Notes: generated by a model from the sequence alone, not told the origin. Counted from the first letter of the stretch, positions 45,854 through 55,535 are shown. The stretch is DNA of 64,000 nucleotides from an uncultured Acidimicrobiales bacterium (GCA_951813555.1 OX638344.1:1612001-1676000); one strand, 5' to 3'. Numbers and translations: made by a program.

Positions 45854-45961
45854 GCCCCCATTGTGGTCGTTAATCGGCGGCTCATGAAACGGGGGCAGAA
45901 TATTCGTCCGTAGCTGGTTGCTCCCCAGGGCAACTTATTCCAGGCAGTAGCGCGAAAGTGG

Positions 45962-47245
45962 ATGCGGAGATGTCTCGCACTCGCTGGTCTTTTGCTCTGT
46001 GCGATGCTGGCCTGGGTCATCCCCGCCACGGCCCAGTCTGAGGGCGGGGCCGACAGCTCCCAGCCGACAGTACTGGAGGGAACCCTTCGGCTGGGCTTCG
46101 ACCAGTACTTCGCCGGGGTCAGGCTTGCGGCGGTCGATCAATCCGGCACGAGCATCGGCCAGGCGGTCACAAACGCCGAAGGCCAATGGTCAGTGGCGGT
46201 GCCGGGCGCAGGCACCTACGCGGTCACCCTAGACGAGAGCACGCTTCCTGAGGGGATAGGGCTGCGAGAGGGCTATGACTCCACCATTCAGGTGACAGTG
46301 GCCCAAGGGGCGTCCCGAGCGGTGGTGTTCGCGGTGGGCGAGGCTCCGAAGGGCACCCCGTTCGGGGAGCGGGCGGCGCAAACGGTGTTCAACGGCCTGA
46401 AATTCGGCCTGATCATCGCCATGAGCGCCATTGGCCTGTCGCTCATCTATGGGACCACCGGCCTGGTCAACTTCGCCCATGGGGAGCTGGTGACCTTCGG
46501 CGCGGTCATCGCCTGGTATTTCAACAGCTCCTGGGGCGAGCTGAACCTGATCGTGGCCGCCATCGTCACTGTGATCGTGTGCGGAATGCTGGGAGCGGGT
46601 TTGGAATCAGGATTGTTCCGCCCGCTGCGGCACCGACGGCTGGGCATCTTCCAGCTTGTGGTGGTCACCATCGGCCTGTCGCTGCTGGGGCGCCAGTTGA
46701 TCCAGCTGTTCTTCGGTGCTGAGCCGCTTCCCTATACCGACTTCCAAGTGCAGCAGCGGTGGGAGTTCGGACCCTGGGCGGTGACCCCTCGAGAGCTGGT
46801 GACCGTGGCGGTGATCGTCGCCATCCTCTTGGCCGTCGGGCTGATGCTCCAGTGGACCCGCTTCGGCAAGGCCACCCGGGCGGTGTCGGACAACGCCAGC
46901 CTGGCCGAGGCATCGGGCATCAACGTGAACCGGGTCGTGCTGGTGGTGTGGGCTATCGGGGCCGCCCTGGCCGGACTCGGTGGCGTGTTCCAGGGCCTCG
47001 ACACCGACATCGACCCGTTTCTGGGCTTCCAGCTCTTGTAGTTGATCTTCGCCGGAGTGGAGCTCGGCGGGCTGGGCACGGCGTTCGGCGCGCTGGCCGG
47101 GTCGCTGATCATCGGCATGTCCACCGAGGTGAGCACGCTGTGGATCTCACCCGAGTTGAAATTTGTGGTGCCGTTGGCCGCGCTCATCCTCGTGCTGCTG
47201 CTTAGGCCCCAAGGCCTGTTCGGCATCAAGGCTCGGGTGGGCTAG
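45962..47245 (+). CDS. livH: LivH-type permease with N-terminal extracytoplasmic domain, interrupted by in-frame TAG
   Basis: The frame from ATG 45962 has a signal peptide (LALAGLLLCAMLAWVIPATA) and a carboxypeptidase-regulatory-like beta domain (residues about 35 to 130, e.g. NAEGQWSVAVPGAGTYAV). A LivH permease follows (about 140 on, with GLSLIYGTTGLVNFAHGEL). It stops at TAG 47039-47041 after FLGFQLL. Without that codon it continues in frame as LIFAGVELGGLGTAFGALAG through RPQGLFGIKARVG to a TAG at 47243-47245, the normal LivH C-terminus. A single T-to-A change in a TTG codon would explain the stop. The truncated 359-residue product lacks the final membrane segments. livMGF follow directly. 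Confidence 0.82.
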
Positions 47246-47281
47246 CTGATGTGGGGCGACCAGATGAGACAGGCGCAATAG

Positions 47282-48289
47282 GTGGCCTTCGACATCATCT
47301 TCGGCAACGCGGCCCGAGCCGCCTTCGGGCCCGAGGCGGTGATCCTGGCATTGGCCGCCGTCGGCCTGAACGTCCATTTCGGCTTCACCGGGCTGTTGAA
47401 CTTCGGCCAAGTCGGGTTCTTGCTGCTGGGGGCCTACGGCACCAGCGTCTCGGTGGCCACCTTCGGTTGGTCGCTGTGGGTGGGCATCCTGGTGGGCCTT
47501 GTCCTGTCGGTGGCGTTGGCGGTGGCCTTCGGCCTTCCCACTCTGCGCTTGCATGTGGTGATGTTCGCAATCGTCACCATCGCCGCCGCCGAGATCATTC
47601 GGATCCTCATCGGCTCCACCGATGCCATCGGCCTCACCGGAGGGCCGCTCAGCGTGAGTTTTGACGCCGAGGCGTTCTACGACCTGAATCCCTACCCCGA
47701 CGGGCCCCATGACCGCTACGGCGTCGGCACCTTCGAGTTCACCGGCCAGCAGATGTGGGTCATCACCGTGGGCTGGGTGCTGGTGGCGCTGGTCAGCTTG
47801 GTGGTGTTCCTGATCGTGCGCAGTCCGTGGGGACGGGTGCTGAAGTCGATCCGGGAAGACGAGGACGCGACCCGCAGCCTGGGAAAGAACGTGTTCTCCT
47901 ACAAGATGCAGGCCCTGATCATCGGTGGGGTGATCGGCGGCATGGGCGGGGTAGTCGACGCCATAAAGACCTCGGGCGCCGATCCCAACGGATTCCGTCC
48001 TCAAGTCACGTTCTTCGCCTACACCGCGCTGTTGCTGGGCGGCGCTGCCACCTACGTGGGGCCGATTCTCGGGGCTATTTTGTTCTGGTTCCTGCGGGAA
48101 TGGATTGAATCGTTCCTGCGCCAGCTCTCCGCCGAGGCTTGGTTGCCGAGCACGGTGGCCGATTTCCTGGACGGCGCCGAAGGGGTTATCAGCGTGGCCA
48201 TGGTGGGCCTGTCCCTGGTTCTGCTCATGTTGTTCCGTCCCCAGGGAATAACCGGCAGTCGCACAGAAATGCAGTTGGATGCCCGATGA
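47282..48289 (+). CDS. livM: LivM-type ABC transporter permease
   Basis: The second membrane subunit of the branched-chain amino acid-type importer, 335 residues. AVGLNVHFGFTGLLNFGQVGF is the hallmark start, followed by LRLHVVMFAIVTIAAAEIIR and the EAA-like loop KSIREDEDATRSLGKNVF. The GTG start at 47282 has only a weak upstream ribosome site. Upstream in the same frame lies an ATG (47249) with a better ribosome site, but a TAG at 47279-47281 separates them. It overlaps livG by 11 nt. Confidence 0.88.
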   Translation: MAFDIIFGNAARAAFGPEAVILALAAVGLNVHFGFTGLLNFGQVGFLLLGAYGTSVSVATFGWSLWVGILVGLVLSVALAVAFGLPTLRLHVVMFAIVTIAAAEIIRILIGSTDAIGLTGGPLSVSFDAEAFYDLNPYPDGPHDRYGVGTFEFTGQQMWVITVGWVLVALVSLVVFLIVRSPWGRVLKSIREDEDATRSLGKNVFSYKMQALIIGGVIGGMGGVVDAIKTSGADPNGFRPQVTFFAYTALLLGGAATYVGPILGAILFWFLREWIESFLRQLSAEAWLPSTVADFLDGAEGVISVAMVGLSLVLLMLFRPQGITGSRTEMQLDAR

Positions 48290-49172
48290 GCTGACGCCGA
48301 AGCCGGGTGAGGCGCGCCCTGGGACCGATTCGGGGCTTGCGGGGGCCGAGATCGAGCCGATCCTGACCGTGCCTCCAGTGGTAGGCGCCCCCAAACCCCA
48401 CCCGATCCTGGTGGTGGACGATCTGACCAGGAGCTTCGGCGGGTTGCGAGCGGTAGACGTGGACCACCTGGAAGTGGAACGAGGGGTGGTCACCGCCCTA
48501 ATCGGCCCCAACGGGGCGGGCAAGACCACCTTGTTCAACCAGCTGACCGGCTTCGACCGGGCCGACACCGGGCGCTGGTCGTTCGACGGACAGCCAGTGT
48601 CCTCCCCGTCGCCCGACCAGCTGGCTCGCAAGGGCATGATCCGCACGTTCCAGCTCACCAAGTCGCTGGCCAAACTATCCGTGCTCGACAACGTGTTGCT
48701 GGGCGCTCCCGGCCAAGTAGGAGAGCGATTGTCGGCGGCCCCGTTCCGGTCGCGTTGGCAAGGCCAGGAGGAGGCCAATGTCGAGCAGGCCGAGGAGTTG
48801 CTGCATCGGTTCAATCTGGCCCACATGCGCGACGAGTTGGCCGGCACCCTGTCGGGGGGTCAGCGCAAGCTCTTGGAGGTGGCCCGGGCGCTCATGGCCG
48901 ACCCGGTGATGATCATGCTCGACGAGCCCATGGCCGGAGTGAACCCCGCCCTGGCCCAGTCGCTGATGCGCCACATCACCGAGCTGGCCTTTGAGGGTCT
49001 GACGGTGGTGTTCATCGAGCACGCCATGGATGTGGTGACGGGCATCAGTGACTGGGTGGTGGTGCTGGCCCAGGGCAGGATCATCGCCGAGGGCCCTCCT
49101 TGGAAAGTGATCCACGATGACGAGGTGATTGATGCCTATCTGGGCCGACGCCGTGCAGGGGCAGGATCGTGA
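48279..49172 (+). CDS. livG: LivG-type ABC transporter ATPase
   Basis: One of the two ATPases of the importer, 297 residues with an unusual 40-residue Pro/Gly-rich N-terminal extension. Walker A is IGPNGAGKTT, the ABC signature LSGGQRKLLEVARALM, Walker B MIMLDEPMAG, and the switch His lies in VFIEHAMDVV. It overlaps livM by 11 nt and livF by 4 nt. Confidence 0.94.
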   Translation: MPDELTPKPGEARPGTDSGLAGAEIEPILTVPPVVGAPKPHPILVVDDLTRSFGGLRAVDVDHLEVERGVVTALIGPNGAGKTTLFNQLTGFDRADTGRWSFDGQPVSSPSPDQLARKGMIRTFQLTKSLAKLSVLDNVLLGAPGQVGERLSAAPFRSRWQGQEEANVEQAEELLHRFNLAHMRDELAGTLSGGQRKLLEVARALMADPVMIMLDEPMAGVNPALAQSLMRHITELAFEGLTVVFIEHAMDVVTGISDWVVVLAQGRIIAEGPPWKVIHDDEVIDAYLGRRRAGAGS

Positions 49173-49900
49173 GCGAGCCACGCCCCCTGGTCCAGGTCGA
49201 TGACGTGGTGGCCGGTTACCTGCCGGGAGTCGACATCTTGAACGGCTGTTCATTGGAGTTGCATCCCAGTGAAGTCATCGGGATTATCGGTCCCAACGGG
49301 GCTGGCAAGTCCACCTTGCTGAAATCCATATTCGGACTGGTGGACATCCGTTCGGGGACTGTCTGTATGGCCAACGAGGACATCACCGGCCTGCGCCCCC
49401 ATGAGCTGGTGTCCCGAGGCGTCGGCTTTGTGCCCCAGACCGACAACGTGTTCCCCCGACTGACCATCCAGGAGAACCTGGAGATGGGGGCGTTTCAAAA
49501 GCCCAGCACGTTCCACCAGCGATTCGAGGTGGTGGCCGAGCTGTTCCCCCTTTTGGCCGAACGCCGGGATCAGCGGGCCGACGCGCTGTCGGGGGGGCAG
49601 CGTCAGATGGTGGCCATCGGGAGAGCGCTGATGATGGACCCCCAAGTGGTGCTGTTGGACGAGCCCTCGGCCGGGCTTTCCCCCGCGTACCAAGACCAGG
49701 TGTTCGAACAGGTCACCCGCATCGCTCAACACGGGGTGTCGCTGATCATGGTGGAGCAGAACGCCGGGCGCTGTCTGGAGATCTGCGATCGGGGCTATGT
49801 GCTGGATCAGGGGACCAACGCCTACACCGGCACCGGCCGAGAGCTTCTCGACGACCCCAAGGTGGTCAGCCTGTACCTGGGCACCCTGATGGGGTCGTAG
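49169..49900 (+). CDS. livF: LivF-type ABC transporter ATPase
   Basis: The second ATPase of the importer, 243 residues. Walker A is IGPNGAGKST, the signature LSGGQRQMVAIGRALM, Walker B VVLLDEPSAG, with MVEQNAGRCLEIC as the switch region, typical of LivF. It ends the livHMGF cluster; glnD follows 78 bp later. Confidence 0.94.
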   Translation: MSEPRPLVQVDDVVAGYLPGVDILNGCSLELHPSEVIGIIGPNGAGKSTLLKSIFGLVDIRSGTVCMANEDITGLRPHELVSRGVGFVPQTDNVFPRLTIQENLEMGAFQKPSTFHQRFEVVAELFPLLAERRDQRADALSGGQRQMVAIGRALMMDPQVVLLDEPSAGLSPAYQDQVFEQVTRIAQHGVSLIMVEQNAGRCLEICDRGYVLDQGTNAYTGTGRELLDDPKVVSLYLGTLMGS

Positions 49901-49978
49901 CCCCACGTCGCCATTTCGACGGCCGACTATGTGGGCTACATCGCCAATTGAGCGATGGACCACTAGCCTCGGCGGGTA

Positions 49979-52321
49979 GTGGCCATAGGCGAGGCGAGAA
50001 CGAGCGCACTGCGCCGCGATGAGCTATTGGCTGATCGCGCCATGGTGGGCACGGTTCTGTGCCGCGCGCTAGCCCGTCGGACGGATGAATGGCTCCAGGG
50101 CATCTTCTCTGCCGAGGTGACCGACGCCGAGGGGATCGCGCTGGTGGCGGTGGGCGGGTACGGCCGCGCCGAGCTGTGTCCTTATAGCGATATCGACCTG
50201 CTGCTGCTGCACCGCGACCGCCCCGACATCGGCGACATCGCCACCAGATTGTGGTATCCGATTTGGGACGAGGGGCTGAAGCTCGGCCATTCGGTGCGGA
50301 CGCCTCGGGAAACCCGGGATTTGGCCAAGAGTGACCTGGATACGGCCACGTCGCTGCTGGACGCTCGCCACATTGCCGGAGATGCCGAGCTGACCGCAGA
50401 CCTGACTGCCGACAACGCCGGCCAATGGCGCCGCAGCGCCCGGCGTTGGCTGCCTCTGCTGGCCCAGCGGGTGGCCGAGCGCCATCGGCGCAGTGGCGAG
50501 GTGGCGTTCAAGCTGGAGCCCGACCTCAAACAAGGGCGGGGAGGGCTGCGAGATGTCCACGCGCTGCGGTGGGCGGAAGCAGCCGTGTTCGAGATGGACG
50601 AGGCCGACAGTCGCAAGCTGTGGGTCGACTACGAGGTGATCCTGGCCGCTCGGGTGGAGTTGCACCGCACCACTGATCGTCCTGGGGATCAGCTTCTGCT
50701 CCAAGAGCAAGACGGTGTGGCTGCCGCCCTGGACTACGCCGACGCCGATGAAATGATGGGTGCCATCGCCAGTTCGGCCCGGTCGATCGCCTGGCGCAGC
50801 GACGATATCTGGGCCTGGCTGCGGGACTCTGAACTTCCCCCCGAATGGCGTCGCCGGATACGCCGTCGCACCAACCGCAACAACACTGCGCTGGATGTCG
50901 GTGTGGTGGCCAACGAGGGCCGGGTGGTATTGGCCGACAACGCCGATGTCGCCGATCCCTGCTCGGCGCTGCGCCTAGCCCGGACAGCCGCGTCCAACGG
51001 ATTGCGAATGGACCGCGACAGCTTGGAGCGGCTTCGGGAGCAGATGGCCCCCATGCCCGAACAGTGGCCCGACGAGGCCCGCAAATTGTTCGTGGACCTG
51101 CTGATGACCGGCACTGAGGCCCCGTCGGTGATCGAGGCACTGGATCAGATGGACCTGTTCGTCCGCATCCTGCCCGAGTGGGATCCCAACCGCAGCCGCC
51201 CTCAGCGCAACGCCTACCACCAATTCACCGTTGACCGGCACCTTTGCGAGGCGGCTGCCTTGGCCGCCGACCTGGTCGACCGGGTGGACCGCCCCGACCT
51301 GCTGGTGCTGGGGGCCCTGCTCCACGACATCGGCAAGGGCTATCCCGGCGACCACACCGAGGTGGGCATGGTGCTGGTGGCCGACATCGCTCACCGGATG
51401 GGATACCCGCCCACCGACGTGGATGTGCTGGTGGCGATGGTGGAGCACCACCTGCTGCTGCCCGACGTGGCCACTCGGCGCGATCTGGAAGACCCCGACA
51501 CCATTGCCGAGGTGGCTCGCAAAGCCCGCACAGTGGAGACGCTGCGCCTGCTGGGAGCGCTCACCGAGGCCGACTCGGTGGCCACCGGCCCCTCGGCGTG
51601 GAGCAAGTGGAAGGCCAGCCTGGTGCGCGAGCTGGTGGCCCGCTGCGCTCACGTTATGGAGGGCGGCGACATCGACGAGATCACGTCGAGGTTCCCCACC
51701 CCAGAGCAGCGGGGGATGATGGAGGCCGGCGAGCGCCTCGTGCTGGGCGAAGGCGACACCCTGTTGGTGATCGCCCCCGATCAGCACGGCATGTTCTCCC
51801 GGGTAGCCGGGGCTCTCGCGTTGAGCGGGCTCCGGGTGCTTTTGGCCGCGGCCCACTCCGAGTATGGGATGGCGCTGGAGCGGTTCCAGGTGGAGAGCGC
51901 CTTGGGCTTGGAGATCGACTGGCCCCAGGTCACGGCCTATGTGGAGCAGGCCCTAGCCGGACGCCTGGCCATCGAAGCCCGTCTTGCCGAGCGAATCAGC
52001 ACCTACGAGGTCGAGCCCGACTTCACCCCCCGGCCGGTGATCGCCCCCAAGGTGAGCGTGGACAACGATTCCTCCTCCACCGCCACCATCATCGAGCTGG
52101 CCGCCCAGGCCCGGATCGGCCTGCTGAGCCGGGTCACCAGCGCTCTGTCGCAGCTTGGACTCAACATTCTCAGCGCAAAGGTGCAAGACCTCGGCGGGGA
52201 TGTGGTCCACGCCTATTACGTGCGCGACGGCGAGGCCAACAAGGTGACCGATCAAGACCACATCAGTGAGATCAATCTGGCGCTTCAGCATGCCATCGAT
52301 ACCTGCTCTACTCGGGCATGA
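49979..52321 (+). CDS. glnD: Bifunctional PII uridylyltransferase/uridylyl-removing enzyme GlnD
   Basis: Senses glutamine and modifies the PII protein, controlling nitrogen assimilation. The 780-residue protein has the nucleotidyltransferase motif GGYGRAELCPYSDIDLLLL near residue 60, an HD domain with LHDIGKGYPGDH near 447, and two C-terminal ACT domains beginning DQHGMFSRVAGALALSGL (about 600) and ARIGLLSRVTSALSQLGL (about 708). The GTG at 49979 gives the usual length. No glnB/glnK is in the window. amt lies 5.5 kb upstream. Confidence 0.94.
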   Translation: MAIGEARTSALRRDELLADRAMVGTVLCRALARRTDEWLQGIFSAEVTDAEGIALVAVGGYGRAELCPYSDIDLLLLHRDRPDIGDIATRLWYPIWDEGLKLGHSVRTPRETRDLAKSDLDTATSLLDARHIAGDAELTADLTADNAGQWRRSARRWLPLLAQRVAERHRRSGEVAFKLEPDLKQGRGGLRDVHALRWAEAAVFEMDEADSRKLWVDYEVILAARVELHRTTDRPGDQLLLQEQDGVAAALDYADADEMMGAIASSARSIAWRSDDIWAWLRDSELPPEWRRRIRRRTNRNNTALDVGVVANEGRVVLADNADVADPCSALRLARTAASNGLRMDRDSLERLREQMAPMPEQWPDEARKLFVDLLMTGTEAPSVIEALDQMDLFVRILPEWDPNRSRPQRNAYHQFTVDRHLCEAAALAADLVDRVDRPDLLVLGALLHDIGKGYPGDHTEVGMVLVADIAHRMGYPPTDVDVLVAMVEHHLLLPDVATRRDLEDPDTIAEVARKARTVETLRLLGALTEADSVATGPSAWSKWKASLVRELVARCAHVMEGGDIDEITSRFPTPEQRGMMEAGERLVLGEGDTLLVIAPDQHGMFSRVAGALALSGLRVLLAAAHSEYGMALERFQVESALGLEIDWPQVTAYVEQALAGRLAIEARLAERISTYEVEPDFTPRPVIAPKVSVDNDSSSTATIIELAAQARIGLLSRVTSALSQLGLNILSAKVQDLGGDVVHAYYVRDGEANKVTDQDHISEINLALQHAIDTCSTRA

Positions 52322-52346
52322 CGGCGAATCGGACCACTTGGCGGTT

Positions 52347-53042
52347 ATGACCGACGAAGGCCGGGCCGTAGTAGGGGAGGGCGACCTGCGGCGGTGGTCG
52401 GAGGCTCTGGCTGGGATCGCCCGCACCGGGCTGGCCTTCACCGACAACCAGTACGAGCAGGAGCGGTTCGAGGAGGTGCTGCACGTGGCCGCCGACATGG
52501 CGGCCACGCTGAGCTCAGGCTGGACACCGGACAACTTCGTGAGCGAGTGGATGAAGTCGGTGGGCGACGGCGTGCCCGGATACGTAACCCCCAAGGTGGC
52601 GGTGGGCGCGGTGGTGGGCAACGACGACGGCGAGATCCTCCTGGTGCAGCGGGCCGACTCCGGGGTGTGGCTGTACCCCACCGGCTGGGCCGATGTGGGC
52701 TATTCCCCTTCAGAGGTGGTGGTCAAAGAAGTGCTGGAGGAGACCGGCATCGTCTGCAAAGTGGAGCGCCCCATCGCCATCCACGACGGCCTGCGCCGGG
52801 GATTCACCACCGTGCCGATGTACTCGATGGTGTTCCTGTGCCGAGCCGTGGGCGGCCGGCTGGCCCCCCATCCCCTGGAGTGCCGAGACGTCGGCTTCTT
52901 CGGCCCCGACAACCTTCCCGACGGAATGCGGGGCAGCGACTGGTGGCTGTCGCACTCCTTCGCCGCCATCCGCGGCGAGCCCATCGAATTCCTCTTCGAC
53001 CACCCCCGCACCCCACCCTGGCGCGACGCCCACCCTGGCTAA
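52347..53042 (+). CDS. Nudix hydrolase with N-terminal helper domain
   Basis: A 231-residue pyrophosphohydrolase. The N-terminal helices (WSEALAGIARTGLAFTDNQY then ERFEEVLHVAADMAA) match the extra domain found in one Nudix subgroup. The Nudix box is GWADVGYSPSEVVVKEVLEE followed by TG, with the Glu cluster for magnesium. ILLVQRADSGVWLYPTGW precedes it. The substrate is not readable; ADP-ribose or NAD-type compounds are likely. I chose the ATG at 52347 because it begins the conserved N-terminal domain; earlier starts overlap glnD. Confidence 0.85.
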   Translation: MTDEGRAVVGEGDLRRWSEALAGIARTGLAFTDNQYEQERFEEVLHVAADMAATLSSGWTPDNFVSEWMKSVGDGVPGYVTPKVAVGAVVGNDDGEILLVQRADSGVWLYPTGWADVGYSPSEVVVKEVLEETGIVCKVERPIAIHDGLRRGFTTVPMYSMVFLCRAVGGRLAPHPLECRDVGFFGPDNLPDGMRGSDWWLSHSFAAIRGEPIEFLFDHPRTPPWRDAHPG

Positions 53043-53084
53043 GCCCTAGAGGTCTCGGTTTCCGGGATTGGTGGGTGAGGCGAC

Positions 53085-53975
53085 TCAGCTGCGCTGGTCG
53101 CGGAGGAACTGCTCGATTTGGTCGACGAATTCGCCGGGGTCGGTAGAGCGCATCTCCTCTATCTCGCCGTTCTCGGCTTCTTCCTGGTCGTAGGCGGTCT
53201 CCAACTGCGCGATGTACTCGGAGGTCTCGTCGGCCTGTTCGGCCAGCTCGGACACGTGGCGCTCGTAGCCTTCGGCCATCTCCTCGAGCTCTGAGGTGTC
53301 GGGGGAGATGTCCAGCAGGGTTCCCAGCCTTTTCACCAGGGCGAGGGAGGCCTTGGGTGAGGGGATCTCCGAGGCGTAGCCCGGCACCGCGGCCCACAGG
53401 GAGGCCGTTTGCAGTCCGGCTCTGGCGCAGGCGTTGTGGAGCACGCCAACGATGCCGGTGGGGCCTTCGTAGCTGGAGGGGGTCAGACCCAGCTGGGAGG
53501 CCATCTCCGCATCGTCGCTGCTGCCGTAGATCGGGGTCGGCCGGGTGTGGGGGACGTCGGCCAGCAGCGCCCCCAGGGTGACCACCAGCGGGCTGTCGAG
53601 CCGTTGGGCCATGTCCACGATCTGCTGGGCGAAGGTCCGCCACTTGAGCTGGGGCTCGGTGCCCACCAACAAGGCCAACTCGGTCTCGGCGCCATCGGGA
53701 GTCTCGGCACCGGTGATGGTGGCTGCGATCAGATCGTTGCTGGGCCAAATCAGCGACCGGGAGCCGTCGTCCGCAAGGTGAAGCCGGGGACGAGTGTCGG
53801 CGAAGTCGTAGAACGGCTCGGGGTCCAGCGTGGCCACCTCGGTGGTCTCCCAGCGGCTGGCCAGCCAGGCCAGCGCCCCAGAGGCGGCATCGCCGGCGTC
53901 GTTCCACCCGGTGAAGGCCGCCACCAAGGCCGGCTGCTTGCGGGGGGACTCATCCACCCACGTGATCATCGTCAC
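53085..53975 (-). CDS. PAC2 family protein
   Basis: A 296-residue protein of the PAC2 (proteasome assembly chaperone 2-like) family, widespread in Actinobacteria and of unclear function. VAAFTGWNDAGDAASGALAWLA near the N-terminus and VVTLGALLADVPHTRPTPIYG in the middle are family hallmarks. The C-terminal third is an acidic predicted coiled coil (LAEQADETSEYIAQLETAYD). Proteasome genes are not in the window. It converges on the Nudix gene. Confidence 0.87.
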   Translation of the reverse strand: MTMITWVDESPRKQPALVAAFTGWNDAGDAASGALAWLASRWETTEVATLDPEPFYDFADTRPRLHLADDGSRSLIWPSNDLIAATITGAETPDGAETELALLVGTEPQLKWRTFAQQIVDMAQRLDSPLVVTLGALLADVPHTRPTPIYGSSDDAEMASQLGLTPSSYEGPTGIVGVLHNACARAGLQTASLWAAVPGYASEIPSPKASLALVKRLGTLLDISPDTSELEEMAEGYERHVSELAEQADETSEYIAQLETAYDQEEAENGEIEEMRSTDPGEFVDQIEQFLRDQRS

Positions 53976-54033
53976 CTGTCCAACCTATCGCCCCGCTCGG
54001 AGGAACCTCATCTCGCGCCGGTAGTCTCGCTCC

Positions 54034-54465
54034 ATGGCGGTTGAGATCACCGAGGCCACCGAGGCCAGCACAGAACTGGTGGAGGCCTTTGAGCGCCTCA
54101 CCCCCCAGCTCTCGTCGTCCAACCCGCCGCCGTCGGCCGATGCCCTCGAAGCCGTTGCCGCCTCTGATGCCACCCGGCTGCTGATCGCTCGGGCCGAGGG
54201 CGCCATCGTCGGGAGCCTCACCCTGGTGCTGGTGCGCATCCCCACCGGACTGCGGGCCATCATCGAAGACGTGGTGGTGGACGAGCAGTGCCGAGGCCGG
54301 GGCGTGGGCCGGGCGCTCAACGAAGCGGCACTGGAGTTGGCCCGTAATGCCGGGGCGGTGACCGTGGACCTCACCTCCCGCCCGTCGAGGGAAGCGGCCA
54401 ACCGCCTCTATCTAAGCCTCGGCTTCGTGATCCGCGACACCAACGTCTATCGCTACCAACTCTGA
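54034..54465 (+). CDS. GNAT-family N-acetyltransferase
   Basis: A 143-residue GNAT protein. The acetyl-CoA-binding loop reads VVDEQCRGRGVGRALNEAAL (Q/RxxGxG/A) and the fold continues VTVDLTSRPSREAANRLYLSLGF. The acceptor substrate is unknown. It is divergent from the PAC2 gene. Confidence 0.87.
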   Translation: MAVEITEATEASTELVEAFERLTPQLSSSNPPPSADALEAVAASDATRLLIARAEGAIVGSLTLVLVRIPTGLRAIIEDVVVDEQCRGRGVGRALNEAALELARNAGAVTVDLTSRPSREAANRLYLSLGFVIRDTNVYRYQL

Positions 54466-54485
54466 GATCAGCGGAGGGTGAGTGG

Positions 54486-55502
54486 CTAGGCGCCGTCGCC
54501 GTTGACGCTGACGGGGACCTCGTTGGGGAAGTGGCAGGCCACGTAGTGGTCGGCAGCGATCTCGCGGAGCACAGGTTCCTCTTCCGAGCACAGATCCTGC
54601 ACCTTCTCGCACCGGGTGCGGAAACGGCAGCCCGACGGGGGATTGATGGGCGACGGCAGCTCTCCCTCGATCTGGCGGTCGGATACCGGGTGATCGGGAT
54701 CAGGCTCGGGGATGGAGGCCAGAAGCACGTCGGTATAGGGGTGAGCGGGGTGGGCATAGAGGGTGTCAGGTCCGGCCACCTCGCAAACCTTGCCCAGATA
54801 CATCACCACAACCCGGTCGGAAACGTTCTTGACCACGGCCAGGTCGTGGGCGATGAATACCAGGGTCAGCCCGTAGCGTTCCTTCATCTCCTCCAGCAGG
54901 TTCAGGATCTGGGCCTGCACCGACACGTCCAGCGCCGATACCGGCTCGTCGCAGATGATCACCTTGGGGTCGAGCACCAGGGCCCGAGCGATGCAGATGC
55001 GCTGGCACTGTCCACCGGAGAACTGATGGGGCCGACGGTCGGACACCACTTCGGGGTCGAGCCCCACCGCGTCGAGCACCTCGTTCACCTTCTGGGCGGA
55101 CTGTTCCCCGGTGTCGTTGTGCCAGATGGACAGGCCTTCGGCGACGATGTCTTTCACCTTGCGCCGAGGGTTCAGAGACGAGATCGGGTCTTGGAAGATC
55201 ATCTGCATCCGGGTGCGGGTGCGGCGCAAGTCCTCTTTGGGGAGCTCGGTCATCTCCACCCCGTCGAAGCGCACCGATCCCGCCGTGGGCGAGGGCAGTT
55301 GCATCATGGCTCGGCCGGTGGTGGACTTGCCGCAGCCCGATTCGCCCACCAAGCCCAGGGTCTCCCCTTCGAGGATGTCGAAGCTGATGCCCGACACGGC
55401 GTGGACTACTGCTCGGCGCCCGGCCGGGAACTCCATCACCAGATCTTCCACGGTGACCAGGGCTTCCTCGCCCCTCATGTGGGCTTTGCCTGTACCTGCC
55501 AT
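54486..55502 (-). CDS. dppF: Peptide ABC transporter ATPase, DppF/OppF-like
   Basis: The second ATPase of an oligopeptide/dipeptide importer, 338 residues. Walker A is GLVGESGCGKST, the signature FSGGQCQRICIARALV, Walker B VIICDEPVSALDVSV, and the C-terminal oligopeptide extension contains the cysteine cluster CRFRTRCEKVQDLC for an Fe-S or structural site. AGGAGG stands 8 nt before the ATG. The matching permeases and binding protein are most likely those at 3381-7477, 47 kb away. Confidence 0.9.
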   Translation of the reverse strand: MAGTGKAHMRGEEALVTVEDLVMEFPAGRRAVVHAVSGISFDILEGETLGLVGESGCGKSTTGRAMMQLPSPTAGSVRFDGVEMTELPKEDLRRTRTRMQMIFQDPISSLNPRRKVKDIVAEGLSIWHNDTGEQSAQKVNEVLDAVGLDPEVVSDRRPHQFSGGQCQRICIARALVLDPKVIICDEPVSALDVSVQAQILNLLEEMKERYGLTLVFIAHDLAVVKNVSDRVVVMYLGKVCEVAGPDTLYAHPAHPYTDVLLASIPEPDPDHPVSDRQIEGELPSPINPPSGCRFRTRCEKVQDLCSEEEPVLREIAADHYVACHFPNEVPVSVNGDGA

Positions 55503-55535
55503 GCGTGAGTCCTCCTTGGGATTGGAATCGCCGGA

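Noticed and set aside
47039..47041. Recoding of TAG as a sense codon across the genome
   Set aside because: Many intact genes in this window end with TAG at their family-typical C-terminus, so TAG works as a stop here.
49898..49968. TAGCC at the livF stop repeated 66 bp later
   Set aside because: Only five bases match, which is expected by chance; not counted with the 65-bp duplications.
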